Part shown: positions 1-8,744 of the stretch, in pieces | Layout: each line of letters opens with the position of its first letter | Numbering within the stretch: position 1 is the first letter of the stretch | Notes under the pieces: model-generated | What the model was told of the DNA's origin: nothing | Seen by the model: only the letters and a program-made list of their open reading frames with translations | Databases searched by the model: none | Origin: Cytobacillus firmus NBRC 15306 | GTDB taxonomy: Bacteria; Bacillota; Bacilli; Bacillales; Cytobacillaceae | Length of the DNA: 64,000 bases | Direction: 5' to 3' | Assembly (NCBI RefSeq): GCF_001591465.1 | Contig: NZ_BCUY01000014.1 | Location: 1 to 64,000, forward strand | Translations under genes and position numbers: made by a program

Positions 1-24
1 CATCTGAGTCTTGAAGTGGGGGTC

Positions 25-627
25 TTACTGCCCGTTAGACTGCGATAAACCATAAAGAATCACTTTGACATATAATCTGGCTTGTTCTTTTGCCAGGCTT
101 TCTTTCAATTTGTAATCGGTATTTCTTGATGAAATCAGACTTAACAGAAGGTACGCGGATGAAACCGGGTCAGACCCTATTTCCGCTGGATCCCGCAGTT
201 TATGGTCTTTAATCCCTTTTTCAAAGATCGAGGCAAGCGGTTCCTGATAAGACTCCATCCACCATTTCCGGACGGTTCCCTGATGCTCCTGATCCAATTC
301 TTTTTGAATATCATGAAACATCTGGCCCATCGAAGGAGGCTTATTGATTAAAATATAATAAGTGACCTGAAATAAGCATTCTTCAATATCTCCATCAAAT
401 CGCTTAATAATTCTGCTTAAAGCATTCTTCATATCAACCAGTTCAGTCCTCAGCACTTCCATATAGATGGCCTTTTTATTGGAAAAGTGATGATAAAGGG
501 TAGGCTGCGTAATGCCGCAGGCTTCAGCAATTCTTCTCGTGGAAACCGCCCGATACCCTAAATCCATAAAAAGCTTATGTGCTGCTTTCACAATTTTTTT
601 ATGTGTATCGTTTGCATTTAGTAACAT
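25..627 (-). CDS. TetR/AcrR family transcriptional regulator
   Basis: A 200-residue one-component DNA-binding repressor. The N-terminal helix-turn-helix is clear (TRRIAEACGITQPTLYHHFSNK, residues about 28-49), the typical TetR recognition helix with YHHF. The remaining helical part is the ligand-binding and dimerisation domain and has no motif that names the inducer. I place the start at the ATG at 627 because AAAGGG lies about 9 bases upstream; the longer GTG frame from 663 has no ribosome-binding site. It is divergent from the DUF1284 gene at 873, and the roughly 245-bp gap between them is the likely site of autoregulation. The regulated target is unknown. Confidence 0.9.
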   Translation of the reverse strand: MLLNANDTHKKIVKAAHKLFMDLGYRAVSTRRIAEACGITQPTLYHHFSNKKAIYMEVLRTELVDMKNALSRIIKRFDGDIEECLFQVTYYILINKPPSMGQMFHDIQKELDQEHQGTVRKWWMESYQEPLASIFEKGIKDHKLRDPAEIGSDPVSSAYLLLSLISSRNTDYKLKESLAKEQARLYVKVILYGLSQSNGQ

Positions 628-813
628 AAACAAAATCCCTTTCAAGTAAGCGAACCCTATCACTTGATAAAATTATAAAAACCAAAGTGAATTGCGTCAA
701 CAATCAATGTGCTCATTTATAAAGTTAACATTAGATCCTATTACATATTCCCATTTCTCCACTTTTCAATCATTGTTCATAAGGCAAAAATATATGATAA
801 TATAAATAATTAT

Positions 814-840
814 GTTAACCTATTTGTCATTTTGGTTAAC
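814..840. promoter_or_regulatory. 27-bp inverted repeat upstream of DUF1284 gene
   Basis: Perfect 7-bp arms GTTAACC and GGTTAAC are separated by 13 bases, 33 bases before the DUF1284 start codon. Size and symmetry suit a dimeric regulator. The divergent TetR protein is the obvious candidate, but this is inference. Confidence 0.35.
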
Positions 841-872
841 CAATATATCTAATCGAACAATGGGGGGATTTT

Positions 873-1289
873 ATGTATAAGCTGCGTGGCCATCATCTCT
901 TTTGCCTTCTGGGCTATCGGGGAATGGGCTACTCTCAGGAATATGTGGAAAATATGACCCGTATGCATCAAACCTTGAGAGACAACCCCAGAACACGGAT
1001 ACAGCTTGTTAAAGGGCCGGATCACCTGTGTGAAAAGTATCCCAACTCGGGTGAATACCATTGTGAACACGATGATATTTATGAAAGGGATGCTGTTATT
1101 TTAGAGAAATTAGGGCTGAATATCGGACAAATTCTTTACTGGCAGGACATAGAGTCAAACATCCAGAAGTATGCTCTTCCCTCAGACATACAGACTGTTT
1201 GTGAAACTTGTTCGTGGCGCTCATATGGCGTTTGTGAAGAAGGTATCCGGGATATTCTTGAAGGGCAGGGCTTAAGGGAAGTTAAATAA
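873..1289 (+). CDS. DUF1284 domain protein (Cys-rich)
   Basis: A 138-residue protein opening with the family hallmark RGHHLFCLLGYRGMGY. It has further cysteines at CEKYP, HCEHDD, CETCSW and GVCEEG. Members of this small bacterial/archaeal family are thought to bind a metal or iron-sulfur cluster through these Cys/His residues; the reaction is unknown. The length is normal for the family. A strong GGGGGGA ribosome-binding site precedes the ATG. It is monocistronic, with the palindrome at 814-840 in its promoter region. Confidence 0.85.
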   Translation: MYKLRGHHLFCLLGYRGMGYSQEYVENMTRMHQTLRDNPRTRIQLVKGPDHLCEKYPNSGEYHCEHDDIYERDAVILEKLGLNIGQILYWQDIESNIQKYALPSDIQTVCETCSWRSYGVCEEGIRDILEGQGLREVK

Positions 1290-1404
1290 GCACCCCTATT
1301 AGAATCTAAAATGGCAATATCCATTAAATTAACTTCTCCATCCAGGTATTAGTCCATTTTTTTCAGAATATAGGTAGATAAAAAGGAATGATGGGGGAAT
1401 TAAC

Positions 1405-1872
1405 TTGGCATTTGCGGCAATTTTGACAGTTGGACAGCTAAAGCATACAGAAGAGCACCCTGCCTCCAGGGAGTTCTTTATAGCAGGAAATCATATAATG
1501 AGAGAGGCTGCTAAAACTGGACAGCTCATCAAAGAATTCAACCCAAATAGAGTAAAGCTCCCTGAAGAAATGATCAAAGGGAATGGTACTCCTGTTCTTA
1601 CCTTAACATTATGGAAAGACCTGCAATCTTTATATCGGTTTACCTATTCAGGTCTTCATAGGCAAGCATTGCAGGAGAGGAATAAGTGGTTTGATCCTCT
1701 TCAGGAGAGACAGCCTAATTATGTTATATGGTGGTCGGATATGCTATCAAATGTTTCCTGGAAGGAAGCTTTCAAAAGATATGATTCTTATATCCAGCAT
1801 GGACCTGACTCTTTTGCATTTGACTTTAAGCATCCTTTTGATGAATTTGGGGAGCCGGCCGCGCTTAAATAG
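1405..1872 (+). CDS. DUF3291 domain protein
   Basis: A 155-residue protein matching the DUF3291 family. It has the characteristic WKDLQSLYRFTYSGLH core, a Trp-rich IWW segment and a C-terminal FDFKHPFDEFG signature. The family is related to antibiotic-biosynthesis-monooxygenase-like ferredoxin folds but has no assigned reaction. The start is TTG at 1405, with GGGGGAA 6 bases upstream; the two nearby ATGs are out of frame. No operon partner is visible. Confidence 0.8.
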   Translation: MAFAAILTVGQLKHTEEHPASREFFIAGNHIMREAAKTGQLIKEFNPNRVKLPEEMIKGNGTPVLTLTLWKDLQSLYRFTYSGLHRQALQERNKWFDPLQERQPNYVIWWSDMLSNVSWKEAFKRYDSYIQHGPDSFAFDFKHPFDEFGEPAALK

Positions 1873-1887
1873 CGGACAATCAATGAG

Positions 1888-2088
1888 TTACCGTTTCTTA
1901 TTAATTAAATCAATTAAATAACAGATCTGTGAAATAACAAAGGACAGAAGCAGGACAATGATTATGCCGAATGTGTATACCGCTTCTTCCGCCGGATCCC
2001 CTCCTCCCATAAATACTGAACCAAAGATAAAAAAGAGTAAGACACTTACCATCACGAATAAGAAGAAAATACTAATATACTTTGACAT
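1888..2088 (-). CDS. small two-TM membrane protein
   Basis: A 66-residue hydrophobic protein with two predicted membrane helices (about residues 3-25 and 37-60), a Gly-rich turn and a basic NKKR tail. The start is the ATG at 2088: the GGGGGG run inside the longer frame is its ribosome-binding site. I do not recognise a family. It converges on the DUF3291 gene with a 15-bp gap. Confidence 0.6.
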   Translation of the reverse strand: MSKYISIFFLFVMVSVLLFFIFGSVFMGGGDPAEEAVYTFGIIIVLLLSFVISQICYLIDLINKKR

Positions 2089-2179
2089 GGAACCCCCCAT
2101 TTCTCACATATAATATTATGAGAAATCAATAAGAGTGGTTCCCGCACTATCCAGAAGCAGGAACCACTTTACTCCCTAG

Positions 2180-2302
2180 TCACCCCAGCCATTGCTGATT
2201 GTATGCTATAATCCCCAATATAGCACCTGCACCTGCGCCAAATAGTAAACCCCCGATCGCCCAAATCCCTTTTTTATTCACTTTGTTATCCTTTTTGAAC
2301 AT
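2180..2302 (-). CDS. 40-residue small membrane protein
   Basis: The short frame starts at the ATG at 2302, preceded by a near-perfect GAGGAGGTG ribosome-binding site. It encodes a basic N-terminus (MFKKDNKVNKKG) and one membrane helix with small-residue spacing (GGLLFGAGAGAILGIIA), ending QQWLG. The sequence resembles small glycine-rich single-pass peptides found in Bacillus; no function can be assigned. It lies about 90 bp upstream of the small membrane gene at 1888-2088 on the same strand. Confidence 0.6.
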   Translation of the reverse strand: MFKKDNKVNKKGIWAIGGLLFGAGAGAILGIIAYNQQWLG

Positions 2303-2455
2303 GAACTGCACCTCCTCACAGTAGATTAAGAATCAGATAGAATCCTTTTACACTAATTTTTCATTTTATATTACTTTTAAACTTCCATACATTTACTTTC
2401 ATTTCTTTTCACGATTGGAATTCCCTTCTAGCACTCGTAAATTTTTTATTTCTTG

Positions 2456-2485
2456 TTGTGAGTCATACAAACCTCATGGTATATT
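2456..2485 (+). promoter_or_regulatory. predicted sigma-A promoter of the GGDEF gene
   Basis: TTGTGA (2456-2461) and TATATT (2480-2485) are spaced 18 bp apart. They sit about 50 bp ahead of the diguanylate cyclase start, in an AT-rich region. Confidence 0.45.
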
Positions 2486-2535
2486 TTAGTAGGTTATTTG
2501 AACTATAAATAGCACTTTATTATCGGTGAAGAGAA

Positions 2536-4083
2536 ATGAAAAAACCTATAAGATTACGCATCCAGTGGCTTATTTTAGGCTTACTGGCTTTTGCTATGCT
2601 TGGCACCTATGCAGGTAGTGTCATTTCCAGTGTAGTGGTCAGCAGGAACAACCTGGAGATAAATTATTTAATAGAAAACCAATATTATGCTCAAAAACTC
2701 GCAGCTGTTACAGATTCTCTTTTTGTCAATATGATTAAGAATCTGACGATGGAAGCACGAAATGAAGATCTTATGACGAACGATTCCCGAAAAATCCACA
2801 AAGAGTTAGATTTCATTCTGCAGTCGACTACCTATTTCAATTCTACATTTTTTGCGGACAAAACAGGCCGCATCGTGGCATCTGCTCCTGATATGGCTTT
2901 AAAGGGAACAAAGTTAACTAGTGTCGGTGCAAAAAAATCTCTGGAAAAGAAAGTTCCTATAATTTCAAAGCCTTATGTAGGTGTGACCGGAAAGTTAATT
3001 TTGCTTATTTCCGTCCCTGTTTTTGATGAAAGCGGATCGTACGAGGGATTTCTTGCCGGAACCATCTATTTGCATGAAGATAATAGCCTCATCCAGGTTC
3101 TGGGGCAGCATCCAAAGCATGAAAATAACTCTTATGTATATGTGGTTGATTCTGAAGGTAATATTATTTATCATCCGGATAAAAATAGAATAAACGATAA
3201 TGTGAAAGAAAACAAAGTGGTACAGTACGTTTTAGAAGGAAGAAACGGAAATCTGGAAGTCACGAATACGAAAGGCATAGCCATGCTTGCCGGGTATGCC
3301 TCTGCTGCCTCAACAAGCAAATGGGGCATTGTATCCCAGACACCTAAAGAATCTGTGATGGAGCCAACCTTTGAAATGGCCAGGCAAGTAAGTCTGATTG
3401 CCATTCTCTTTATGCTGTTTGTATTCGCCCTCTCCCTGATCATGCTGAAAAAAATTGTAAATCCGATCAGAAATTTAGCTCTATACGCAAAGCAGATGAC
3501 GACCGAACCATCTCGTCCTGTGCCGCAAATTCCCAACTGGTATTTTGAGTTAAAGGAATTAAAGCGAGCTATTTTAATAGCTGTGGATTTTTATCAGACC
3601 AAACTGACGAATGCGGAAAGTGAGTCGAACCTGGATCCGCTTACCGGTTTCTACAACCGCCGTTTTTTAGAAAAAAAGATAAGTGAGCTTGATAGGTACT
3701 CCATCATTTTATTTGATATTGATCATTTTAAAGCAGTGAACGACCAGTTTGGTCATCAAGCGGGAGATGAAGTATTAAAATTTTTGTCTGAATTAGTTAA
3801 GGGGGAAACGAGAGCAAGTGATCTGTGCTTCCGCATAGGCGGTGAAGAATTTCTAATCATCCTTCCAGAAACCGATATTCACATCACGGAATCTGTTGCA
3901 GAACGGATAAGGAAAATCACTGAATACACATTAAGCCCCTCCGGAAAGCCAGTCACTGTTTCCATGGGAATTAGCAGCTATCCCGCTGCAGCGGACAGCT
4001 TTTCAGAGCTAATGAACAAAACGGACCAGGCGTTATACAAGGCCAAACAAGAGGGAAGAAATAGAGTGGTTACCGCCGTGTAA
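2536..4083 (+). CDS. membrane diguanylate cyclase (Cache-GGDEF)
   Basis: A 515-residue membrane sensor that should make c-di-GMP from two GTP. Domain order: TM helix (about 10-32), extracellular dCache-like sensor (about 35-280, with the YVYVVDSEGNIIYHPD segment typical of Cache domains), second TM (about 283-305), a short linker, then GGDEF (about 363-515). The active site is the GGEEF variant at residues 435-439. The inhibitory I-site RxxD (RASD, 426-429) lies exactly five residues before it, so both catalysis and product inhibition should be intact. No EAL domain is present. The gene is monocistronic and ends at a strong hairpin shared with cdd. Confidence 0.93.
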   Translation: MKKPIRLRIQWLILGLLAFAMLGTYAGSVISSVVVSRNNLEINYLIENQYYAQKLAAVTDSLFVNMIKNLTMEARNEDLMTNDSRKIHKELDFILQSTTYFNSTFFADKTGRIVASAPDMALKGTKLTSVGAKKSLEKKVPIISKPYVGVTGKLILLISVPVFDESGSYEGFLAGTIYLHEDNSLIQVLGQHPKHENNSYVYVVDSEGNIIYHPDKNRINDNVKENKVVQYVLEGRNGNLEVTNTKGIAMLAGYASAASTSKWGIVSQTPKESVMEPTFEMARQVSLIAILFMLFVFALSLIMLKKIVNPIRNLALYAKQMTTEPSRPVPQIPNWYFELKELKRAILIAVDFYQTKLTNAESESNLDPLTGFYNRRFLEKKISELDRYSIILFDIDHFKAVNDQFGHQAGDEVLKFLSELVKGETRASDLCFRIGGEEFLIILPETDIHITESVAERIRKITEYTLSPSGKPVTVSMGISSYPAAADSFSELMNKTDQALYKAKQEGRNRVVTAV

Positions 4084-4089
4084 AAGAAA

Positions 4090-4130
4090 GAGGGAAAGCT
4101 TTGAGTGAATATCTCTCAAAGCTTTCCCTC
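4090..4130. terminator. bidirectional intrinsic terminator
   Basis: A perfect 16-bp stem (4090-4105 with 4115-4130) and a 9-base loop lie between the convergent GGDEF and cdd genes. T-rich flanks occur on both strands. Confidence 0.9.
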
Positions 4131-4138
4131 CTTTTATG

Positions 4139-4537
4139 CTACATCTCTAAATCCGTAAACGCGTACGGCAATAAATCTTTTAATGTCAGTTCCAATATCT
4201 CTTGCTTCTCATTTGTTAAGTAGACTGGCATATCAGGCAAACAGAACTCGGCTAACACCTGTCTGCAGATGCTGCACGGCGGAAGAAAATCTGCTGTATC
4301 ACCAGCTACAGCTATAGCTTGAAAATCACCTTTTTTGTAACCGTTAGCAATTCCAGTAAAAATAGCAGTTCTTTCGGCACAATTCGTTGCACCTAACGAA
4401 ACATTTTCCACGTTCACGCCATTAATGACAGTGCCGTCCTTCAGCAATAAAGCAGCTCCAACCGGGAATTTGGAATAGGGTGCATAAGCTCGTTCCTTCA
4501 TACTGCGTGCACTTTCCATCAATTGCTCTTTATTCAT
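4139..4537 (-). CDS. cdd: cytidine deaminase
   Basis: A 132-residue small tetrameric-type cytidine deaminase for pyrimidine salvage (cytidine or deoxycytidine to uridine). The substrate-binding segment YAPYSKFPVGAAL and zinc/catalytic motifs NCAERTA (Cys, Glu) and PCSICRQ (two Cys) are all present. The start is taken at the second ATG of the ATGATG pair (4537), matching the Bacillus N-terminus MN-x-x-x-L, with AAAGGA upstream. It is convergent with the GGDEF gene and probably monocistronic. Confidence 0.95.
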   Translation of the reverse strand: MNKEQLMESARSMKERAYAPYSKFPVGAALLLKDGTVINGVNVENVSLGATNCAERTAIFTGIANGYKKGDFQAIAVAGDTADFLPPCSICRQVLAEFCLPDMPVYLTNEKQEILELTLKDLLPYAFTDLEM

Positions 4538-4732
4538 CATACCCATCCTTTTCAAAGAAGAATGAACTTTTCACAGTCCCCTTAGGCCAATGTAAAATTG
4601 GCAGGATTTTTATCATATAATTTTTTGAAATGTTTGTCAATATCAGCGGTAAGGTTCTCCGCATTAATGGCATAACCCCCTTCCTCCTTTGATATGTTAT
4701 ACAAATGAATATTTTGTATGGGAGGAAGATAA

Positions 4733-5659
4733 ATGAAAAAAATCATTTTGTTTGCAGACCCTGGCATTGATGATTCTGTTGCCATCATGTATGCCCTTCT
4801 TAATCCCGGCATCAAGGTGTTAGCTATCGTATCGAGTTACGGGAATGTCACAAAAGAACAAGCAACAGACAATATCGCTTATCTGCTCCGACTAGCCGGC
4901 AGGAAAGATATCCCTATTATCGGCGGAGCTAATAGTCCTTCATCAGGGGAGATCCCAAGGTTCTATCCTGAAATTCATGGTGAAGAGGGATTGGGTCCTA
5001 TACGCCCTCCGGTGGATGTGCAGGGAGAGCTGACGAATTTTTCGGAGCTCTACAACATTATAAGAATGAACCCGGACGTTACTGTAGTAGACGTGGGGAG
5101 AAATACCTCATTAGCTGCACTTTTTATATTAGGGGAAAATATATCCGACGTCATTAAGGAGTTTTATATTATGGGCGGTGCTTTTTTGGTTCCTGGAAAT
5201 GTAACTTCTTCAGCAGAGGCAAATTTTTATGGTGATCCCGTTGCCTCACAGGTAGTAGTAACCAATATGGATAATATCTATATTGTCCCGCTTAATGTTA
5301 CGAACAAGGCCATCGTTACAATGGAACATATTAATATGATACGGAAGCTGACTGACAACCCGCTGATTCAGATTATGGATGAGGCAATGGAGTACTATAT
5401 AGAAGCATATAAAAAACTCATTCCCGGGATTAACGGTGCTCCATTACATGATGTTTTAACACTGTTCCTCATGGTCAATCCTGAAATGGGAAGCTCCATT
5501 AGAAGAGATGTAAAAATATTAACAGCGGATGAAGGAAGAGGGACATCCATCGCTGATTTCAGAGTCAGCTCCAAGCCTGCTGAAAAGAATATAAATATTT
5601 TTCTGGATTTTAATTATCAGGGATTTATTGAAGATTTTATAAAAGTAATGAGTTCTTAA
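4733..5659 (+). CDS. nucleoside hydrolase (IunH/Rih family)
   Basis: A 308-residue protein of the ribonucleoside N-glycosidase family, which cleaves nucleosides to base and ribose using an Asp-bound calcium. The N-terminal metal motif is present as ADPGIDDS, and the family's central NVTNKA and GAPLHDVLT segments are seen (the latter supplies the C-terminal metal Asp and catalytic His region). Unusually, the first Asp of the family motif DxDPGxDD is Phe here. A GGGAGGA site precedes the ATG. The neighbouring cdd is also a nucleoside-salvage gene, but on the opposite strand. Substrate is not predictable; the altered Asp could mean changed activity. Confidence 0.85.
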   Translation: MKKIILFADPGIDDSVAIMYALLNPGIKVLAIVSSYGNVTKEQATDNIAYLLRLAGRKDIPIIGGANSPSSGEIPRFYPEIHGEEGLGPIRPPVDVQGELTNFSELYNIIRMNPDVTVVDVGRNTSLAALFILGENISDVIKEFYIMGGAFLVPGNVTSSAEANFYGDPVASQVVVTNMDNIYIVPLNVTNKAIVTMEHINMIRKLTDNPLIQIMDEAMEYYIEAYKKLIPGINGAPLHDVLTLFLMVNPEMGSSIRRDVKILTADEGRGTSIADFRVSSKPAEKNINIFLDFNYQGFIEDFIKVMSS

Positions 5660-5679
5660 ACAGAGAAGCAGGTCATTTA

Positions 5680-5802
5680 TTGTTTCGCTCGTGTTTCTAC
5701 CTCAGTGTCTGAAGGAGCACCAAATTCGGACTTATTCACTCGGATTTCTTCCTCCCCTGTCTGAAAGAGCGCCCTGTTCGGACTCGTTCGCTCGGATTTC
5801 TT
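5680..5802. repeat. 52-bp-period tandem repeat
   Basis: Two 45-bp copies (5706-5750 and 5758-5802) repeat at a 52-bp period with about 80% identity. A partial copy (about 5680-5705) matches the second half of the unit. The copies share TGTCTGAA, TTCGGACT and CACTCGGATTTCTT-like blocks. It fills the 313-bp gene-free stretch before the YhgE gene; the open frame across it on the minus strand is low-complexity and judged non-coding. Confidence 0.75.
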
Positions 5803-5972
5803 CTCCTTATGCGAATGAGCCTGCTCCTTTAGCTCCAAAAATAATCGCCCATGCCCTTTTGGTTTTACACCGTTTTTTTTAGGGGTAGAGTTGCTGTTCA
5901 CTGAGATCCTGAATATATTTAATGGATTATTCACAAAATCTATAGGAAGACGAGCAGATTGGACTGAACAGC

Positions 5973-8132
5973 ATGTGGAAAATTTATAAAAAGGATATTG
6001 GAAGTATTTTTACGAACTGGGTTGCGGCAGTATTAATCGGAGGTTTGACGTTGCTGCCTTCTTTATATGCCTGGTTTAACATCGAGGCTTCCTGGGATCC
6101 CTATAGTCAAACGAATCAGCTTCCAGTAGGAATAGTGAATGAAGATGCCGGAGCAGTGGTTCGTGATAAAGACATACATATTGGAAATGACATCGTCAAG
6201 GAATTGAAGAAGAACGATGATATGGACTGGCACTTTGGTGACCGGAAAGACGCGATGGATAAGCTGGAATACGGCGACTATTTTGCCGTCATTGTGATTC
6301 CGGAAAATTTCTCTCAGAAGCTGGGAAGTGTCATTGAAGATCAGCCCGAAAAAGCGAAAATCGAGTATTATGTGAATGAAAAAATCAATGCCATTGCACC
6401 TAAAATCACAGAAAAAGGTGCAGGCGGGATTGTCGATACGGTTACAAGCAATTTTATCTCGACCGTGAATGGAACTATTTTTGAGAAGTTTAATGAATTG
6501 GGTCTGGAGATTGAAAAAGACCTTCCGGATATAAAGCGGTTCGAAGAGTATGTTTTTCAAATGGAGGAAAATCTTCCTGAAATCCATTCCTTATTAAGCA
6601 GCTCCCTGTCAGATGCAGAAAATGCCCAAAAAATGATTGATAAGGCACAAGCACTCGTTCCCGATGCCAAACGTGCAACAGGCAACGGTCTGCAGACAAT
6701 TAATGAAACGATGAAATTTATAAATGAGGCTGAGAATCGCCTGAATGCAATGGAGCCCCAAATTCAGGAGAATCTGGAGAATGTGCAGAATATGGCGGTA
6801 AAGGTGAACGATTTTATCTCTTCGGTTCAAACCTCTGATTTGAACCTGGACCAGGGAAAGGAAATTAGCAATAGAATCAATGAGCAGATTGCGGGTTTGC
6901 TTCAGAATATCGAGACTATCGAAACAGCACTAAAGCAGCTGCAGGAATCTAATATTGAACAAGGCACAAGCCAGAATCAGGAACAAATCAATCAGGCTCT
7001 GGAACAATTGGCTGCATTAAAGCAGGAAGTGCAGACGATCCAGGCAAACGGGCAGAAGGTCAATGCCTTTCTTTCAGACAAGCAGCAGGAAGCGGATGAT
7101 TTAATCACCCGGCTTCAAGAAAATTCAGCTGCAACTGCAGGCAGGATCGACGCATTCGTTAAAGAATATAATGAAAACATCCGTCCAGCCATCAAACAGG
7201 AAGTGGCCAGCGCCAAGGAAACATTGAGTAACGCCCGGAATATCCTGACTGAAATACAATCTGCCATTCCTGAAATCGAAAAAATCCTTGCTAATACAGA
7301 GGGGAACTTGGGCAAAGGGAAAGAAACTCTTAAACATATACTAGGAGAATATCCATACGTTAGTTCAAAGATCAATCAATTAGCCGATCGGATTCGGGAT
7401 ATCCAGGGCGAGACAGACATCAACGAGATCATAGAGCTGCTGCAAAATGATCCCGAAGCAGAGAAGGGTTTCTTCGAGGAACCTGTTCAGCTCAATAAAA
7501 ACAGCCTATTCCCAATCCAAAATTACGGAACAGGCATGACTCCCTTTTATACCGTACTTGCGATATGGGTAGGTGCCCTTCTATTAATTTCTCTATTGGC
7601 TACAGGTGTCCATCATCCTGAAGTCTTAACGGGAAAACAAATCTATTTCGGCAAACTGATCACATTCCTAAGCATTGGATTTGCACAGACACTGGTCGTA
7701 ACCATAGGGGATATCTTCATTCTCGGAGTGGATGTGGCAGCACCGGTATGGTTTATCCTGTTTGGACTGGTAAGCAGCTTAGTGTTTATATTAATTGTTT
7801 ATACATTAGTATCTGTATTTGGCGATGTAGGAAAAGCCATGGCGATTGTCTTGCTGGTGCTGCAGATTGCGGGTGCTGGCGGAACCTACCCGACCGCCTT
7901 GCTTCCGGAATTTTTCCAAACCATCCACCCTTTCCTTCCCTTCTCTTATGCCATTGATTTAATGAGAGAAGCTGTTGGAGGCATTGTTTGGGAGAGAGTG
8001 TACAGAGACCTCCTGATCCTCATGCTATTCGGTTTTATTGCACTATTAATTGGAACCTTTCTGAAAGAGCCATTAAGCAGAAAAATGAAAGTGCTGATGA
8101 AGAAATCGAAGGAATCCGGGTTGTTTCATTAG
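5973..8132 (+). CDS. YhgE/Pip domain membrane protein
   Basis: A 719-residue ABC-2-type membrane protein of the YhgE/Pip ('phage infection protein') group. An N-terminal TM helix (about 15-37) is followed by the SLYAWFNIEASWDPY signature and a long Gln/Glu-rich coiled-coil extracellular part (about 180-480). Five or six TM helices follow (about 520-705), including the GTYPTALLPEFFQ-IHPFLPFSYAI block typical of the family. Homologues act as phage-receptor or type-VII-secretion-associated proteins, or export factors; the function here is unknown. The start follows an in-frame TGA directly, and the ribosome-binding site is weak. No ATPase partner is adjacent. Confidence 0.85.
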   Translation: MWKIYKKDIGSIFTNWVAAVLIGGLTLLPSLYAWFNIEASWDPYSQTNQLPVGIVNEDAGAVVRDKDIHIGNDIVKELKKNDDMDWHFGDRKDAMDKLEYGDYFAVIVIPENFSQKLGSVIEDQPEKAKIEYYVNEKINAIAPKITEKGAGGIVDTVTSNFISTVNGTIFEKFNELGLEIEKDLPDIKRFEEYVFQMEENLPEIHSLLSSSLSDAENAQKMIDKAQALVPDAKRATGNGLQTINETMKFINEAENRLNAMEPQIQENLENVQNMAVKVNDFISSVQTSDLNLDQGKEISNRINEQIAGLLQNIETIETALKQLQESNIEQGTSQNQEQINQALEQLAALKQEVQTIQANGQKVNAFLSDKQQEADDLITRLQENSAATAGRIDAFVKEYNENIRPAIKQEVASAKETLSNARNILTEIQSAIPEIEKILANTEGNLGKGKETLKHILGEYPYVSSKINQLADRIRDIQGETDINEIIELLQNDPEAEKGFFEEPVQLNKNSLFPIQNYGTGMTPFYTVLAIWVGALLLISLLATGVHHPEVLTGKQIYFGKLITFLSIGFAQTLVVTIGDIFILGVDVAAPVWFILFGLVSSLVFILIVYTLVSVFGDVGKAMAIVLLVLQIAGAGGTYPTALLPEFFQTIHPFLPFSYAIDLMREAVGGIVWERVYRDLLILMLFGFIALLIGTFLKEPLSRKMKVLMKKSKESGLFH

Positions 8133-8156
8133 GATCTAAAAGTTTTATTAACCCTC

Positions 8157-8185
8157 TTGACCTTTTCCAAAAAGTGTATTAAAAT
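8157..8185 (+). promoter_or_regulatory. sigma-A promoter for the tandem T-box/ThrRS transcript
   Basis: TTGACC (8157-8162), a 17-bp spacer and TAAAAT (8180-8185) precede the first leader. No comparable promoter is seen before the second or third leader. All three therefore appear to lie on one transcript. Confidence 0.7.
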
Positions 8186-8194
8186 CAGTAAAAA

Positions 8195-8459
8195 TATCCA
8201 ATATGAGCTATGAAAAGGATACGAATCTTTCTTTATTTTCTTTCCAGAGATCAGGGCCATTTGGCTGCAAGCCCTGAAGAAAAGAGATTGATTTACCGCC
8301 TTGGAGCTATTATGGTGAAATGATGTAATCAGAGTATCTATAATCGGGGAATCCGTTATCTTTTTGAGCATAAAGCAGTCTTTCGGCATGCTTTATGGAA
8401 TTAGGGTGGCACCACGACCGCACTCGTCCCTTTTACTGGGATGGGTGCGTTTTTTATTT
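8195..8459 (+). ncRNA. T-box leader 1 (threonine)
   Basis: Stem I has the AGAGATCAGGG / GCTGCAAGCCCTGA distal arm. The specifier ACC (Thr) is at 8296-8298 in the segment GATTTACCGCC. The antiterminator T-box AGGGTGGCACCACG is at 8403-8416. A terminator hairpin (CGCACTCGTCCC with GGGATGGGTGCG, then a T run) ends near 8458. Uncharged tRNA-Thr should stabilise the antiterminator. The UGGN base is C. Confidence 0.92.
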
Positions 8460-8469
8460 TATTTAAAAC

Positions 8470-8735
8470 TATATAGTTAGCGTTGATAAGGACACGAATC
8501 TTTCTTTGTTTTCTTTTCAGAGATCAGGGCCATCGGCTGCAAGCCCTGAAGAAACGGAATTGATTTACCGCCTTGGAGCAATTATGGGGAAATGAGCTAT
8601 TCAGAGTATCCATAATCGGGGAATCCGTTATCTTTTTAAGCATAAAGCAGTCTTTCGATATGCTTTATGGAATTAGGGTGGAACCACGGCCGCACTCGTC
8701 CCTTTTGCTGGGATGAGTGCGGCCTTTTTATTTTA
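8470..8735 (+). ncRNA. T-box leader 2 (threonine)
   Basis: A direct repeat of leader 1 at a spacing of about 271 bp. Specifier ACC is at 8567-8569, T-box AGGGTGGAACCACG is at 8675-8688 and the terminator stem is GGCCGCACTCGTCCC/GGGATGAGTGCGGCC (8688-8724) with a T run. The UGGN base is A, unlike copies 1 and 3. Confidence 0.92.
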
Positions 8736-8744
8736 ATTAAAACT

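Noticed and set aside
849-1070. 73-residue minus-strand ORF antisense to the DUF1284 gene
   Set aside because: Entirely inside a well-supported gene and lacking translation signals.
4582-4815. 77-residue minus-strand ORF overlapping the nucleoside hydrolase start
   Set aside because: Overlaps the hydrolase ribosome-binding site and start on the opposite strand, and lacks its own site.
5677-5934. 85-residue minus-strand ORF across the 52-bp repeat
   Set aside because: Its length comes from translating the tandem repeat; no ribosome-binding site, low complexity, and better explained as repeat DNA.
6063-7375. Several long minus-strand frames inside the YhgE gene
   Set aside because: Shadows of a strong plus-strand gene: Phe/Ile/Leu-rich compositions, no ribosome-binding sites.
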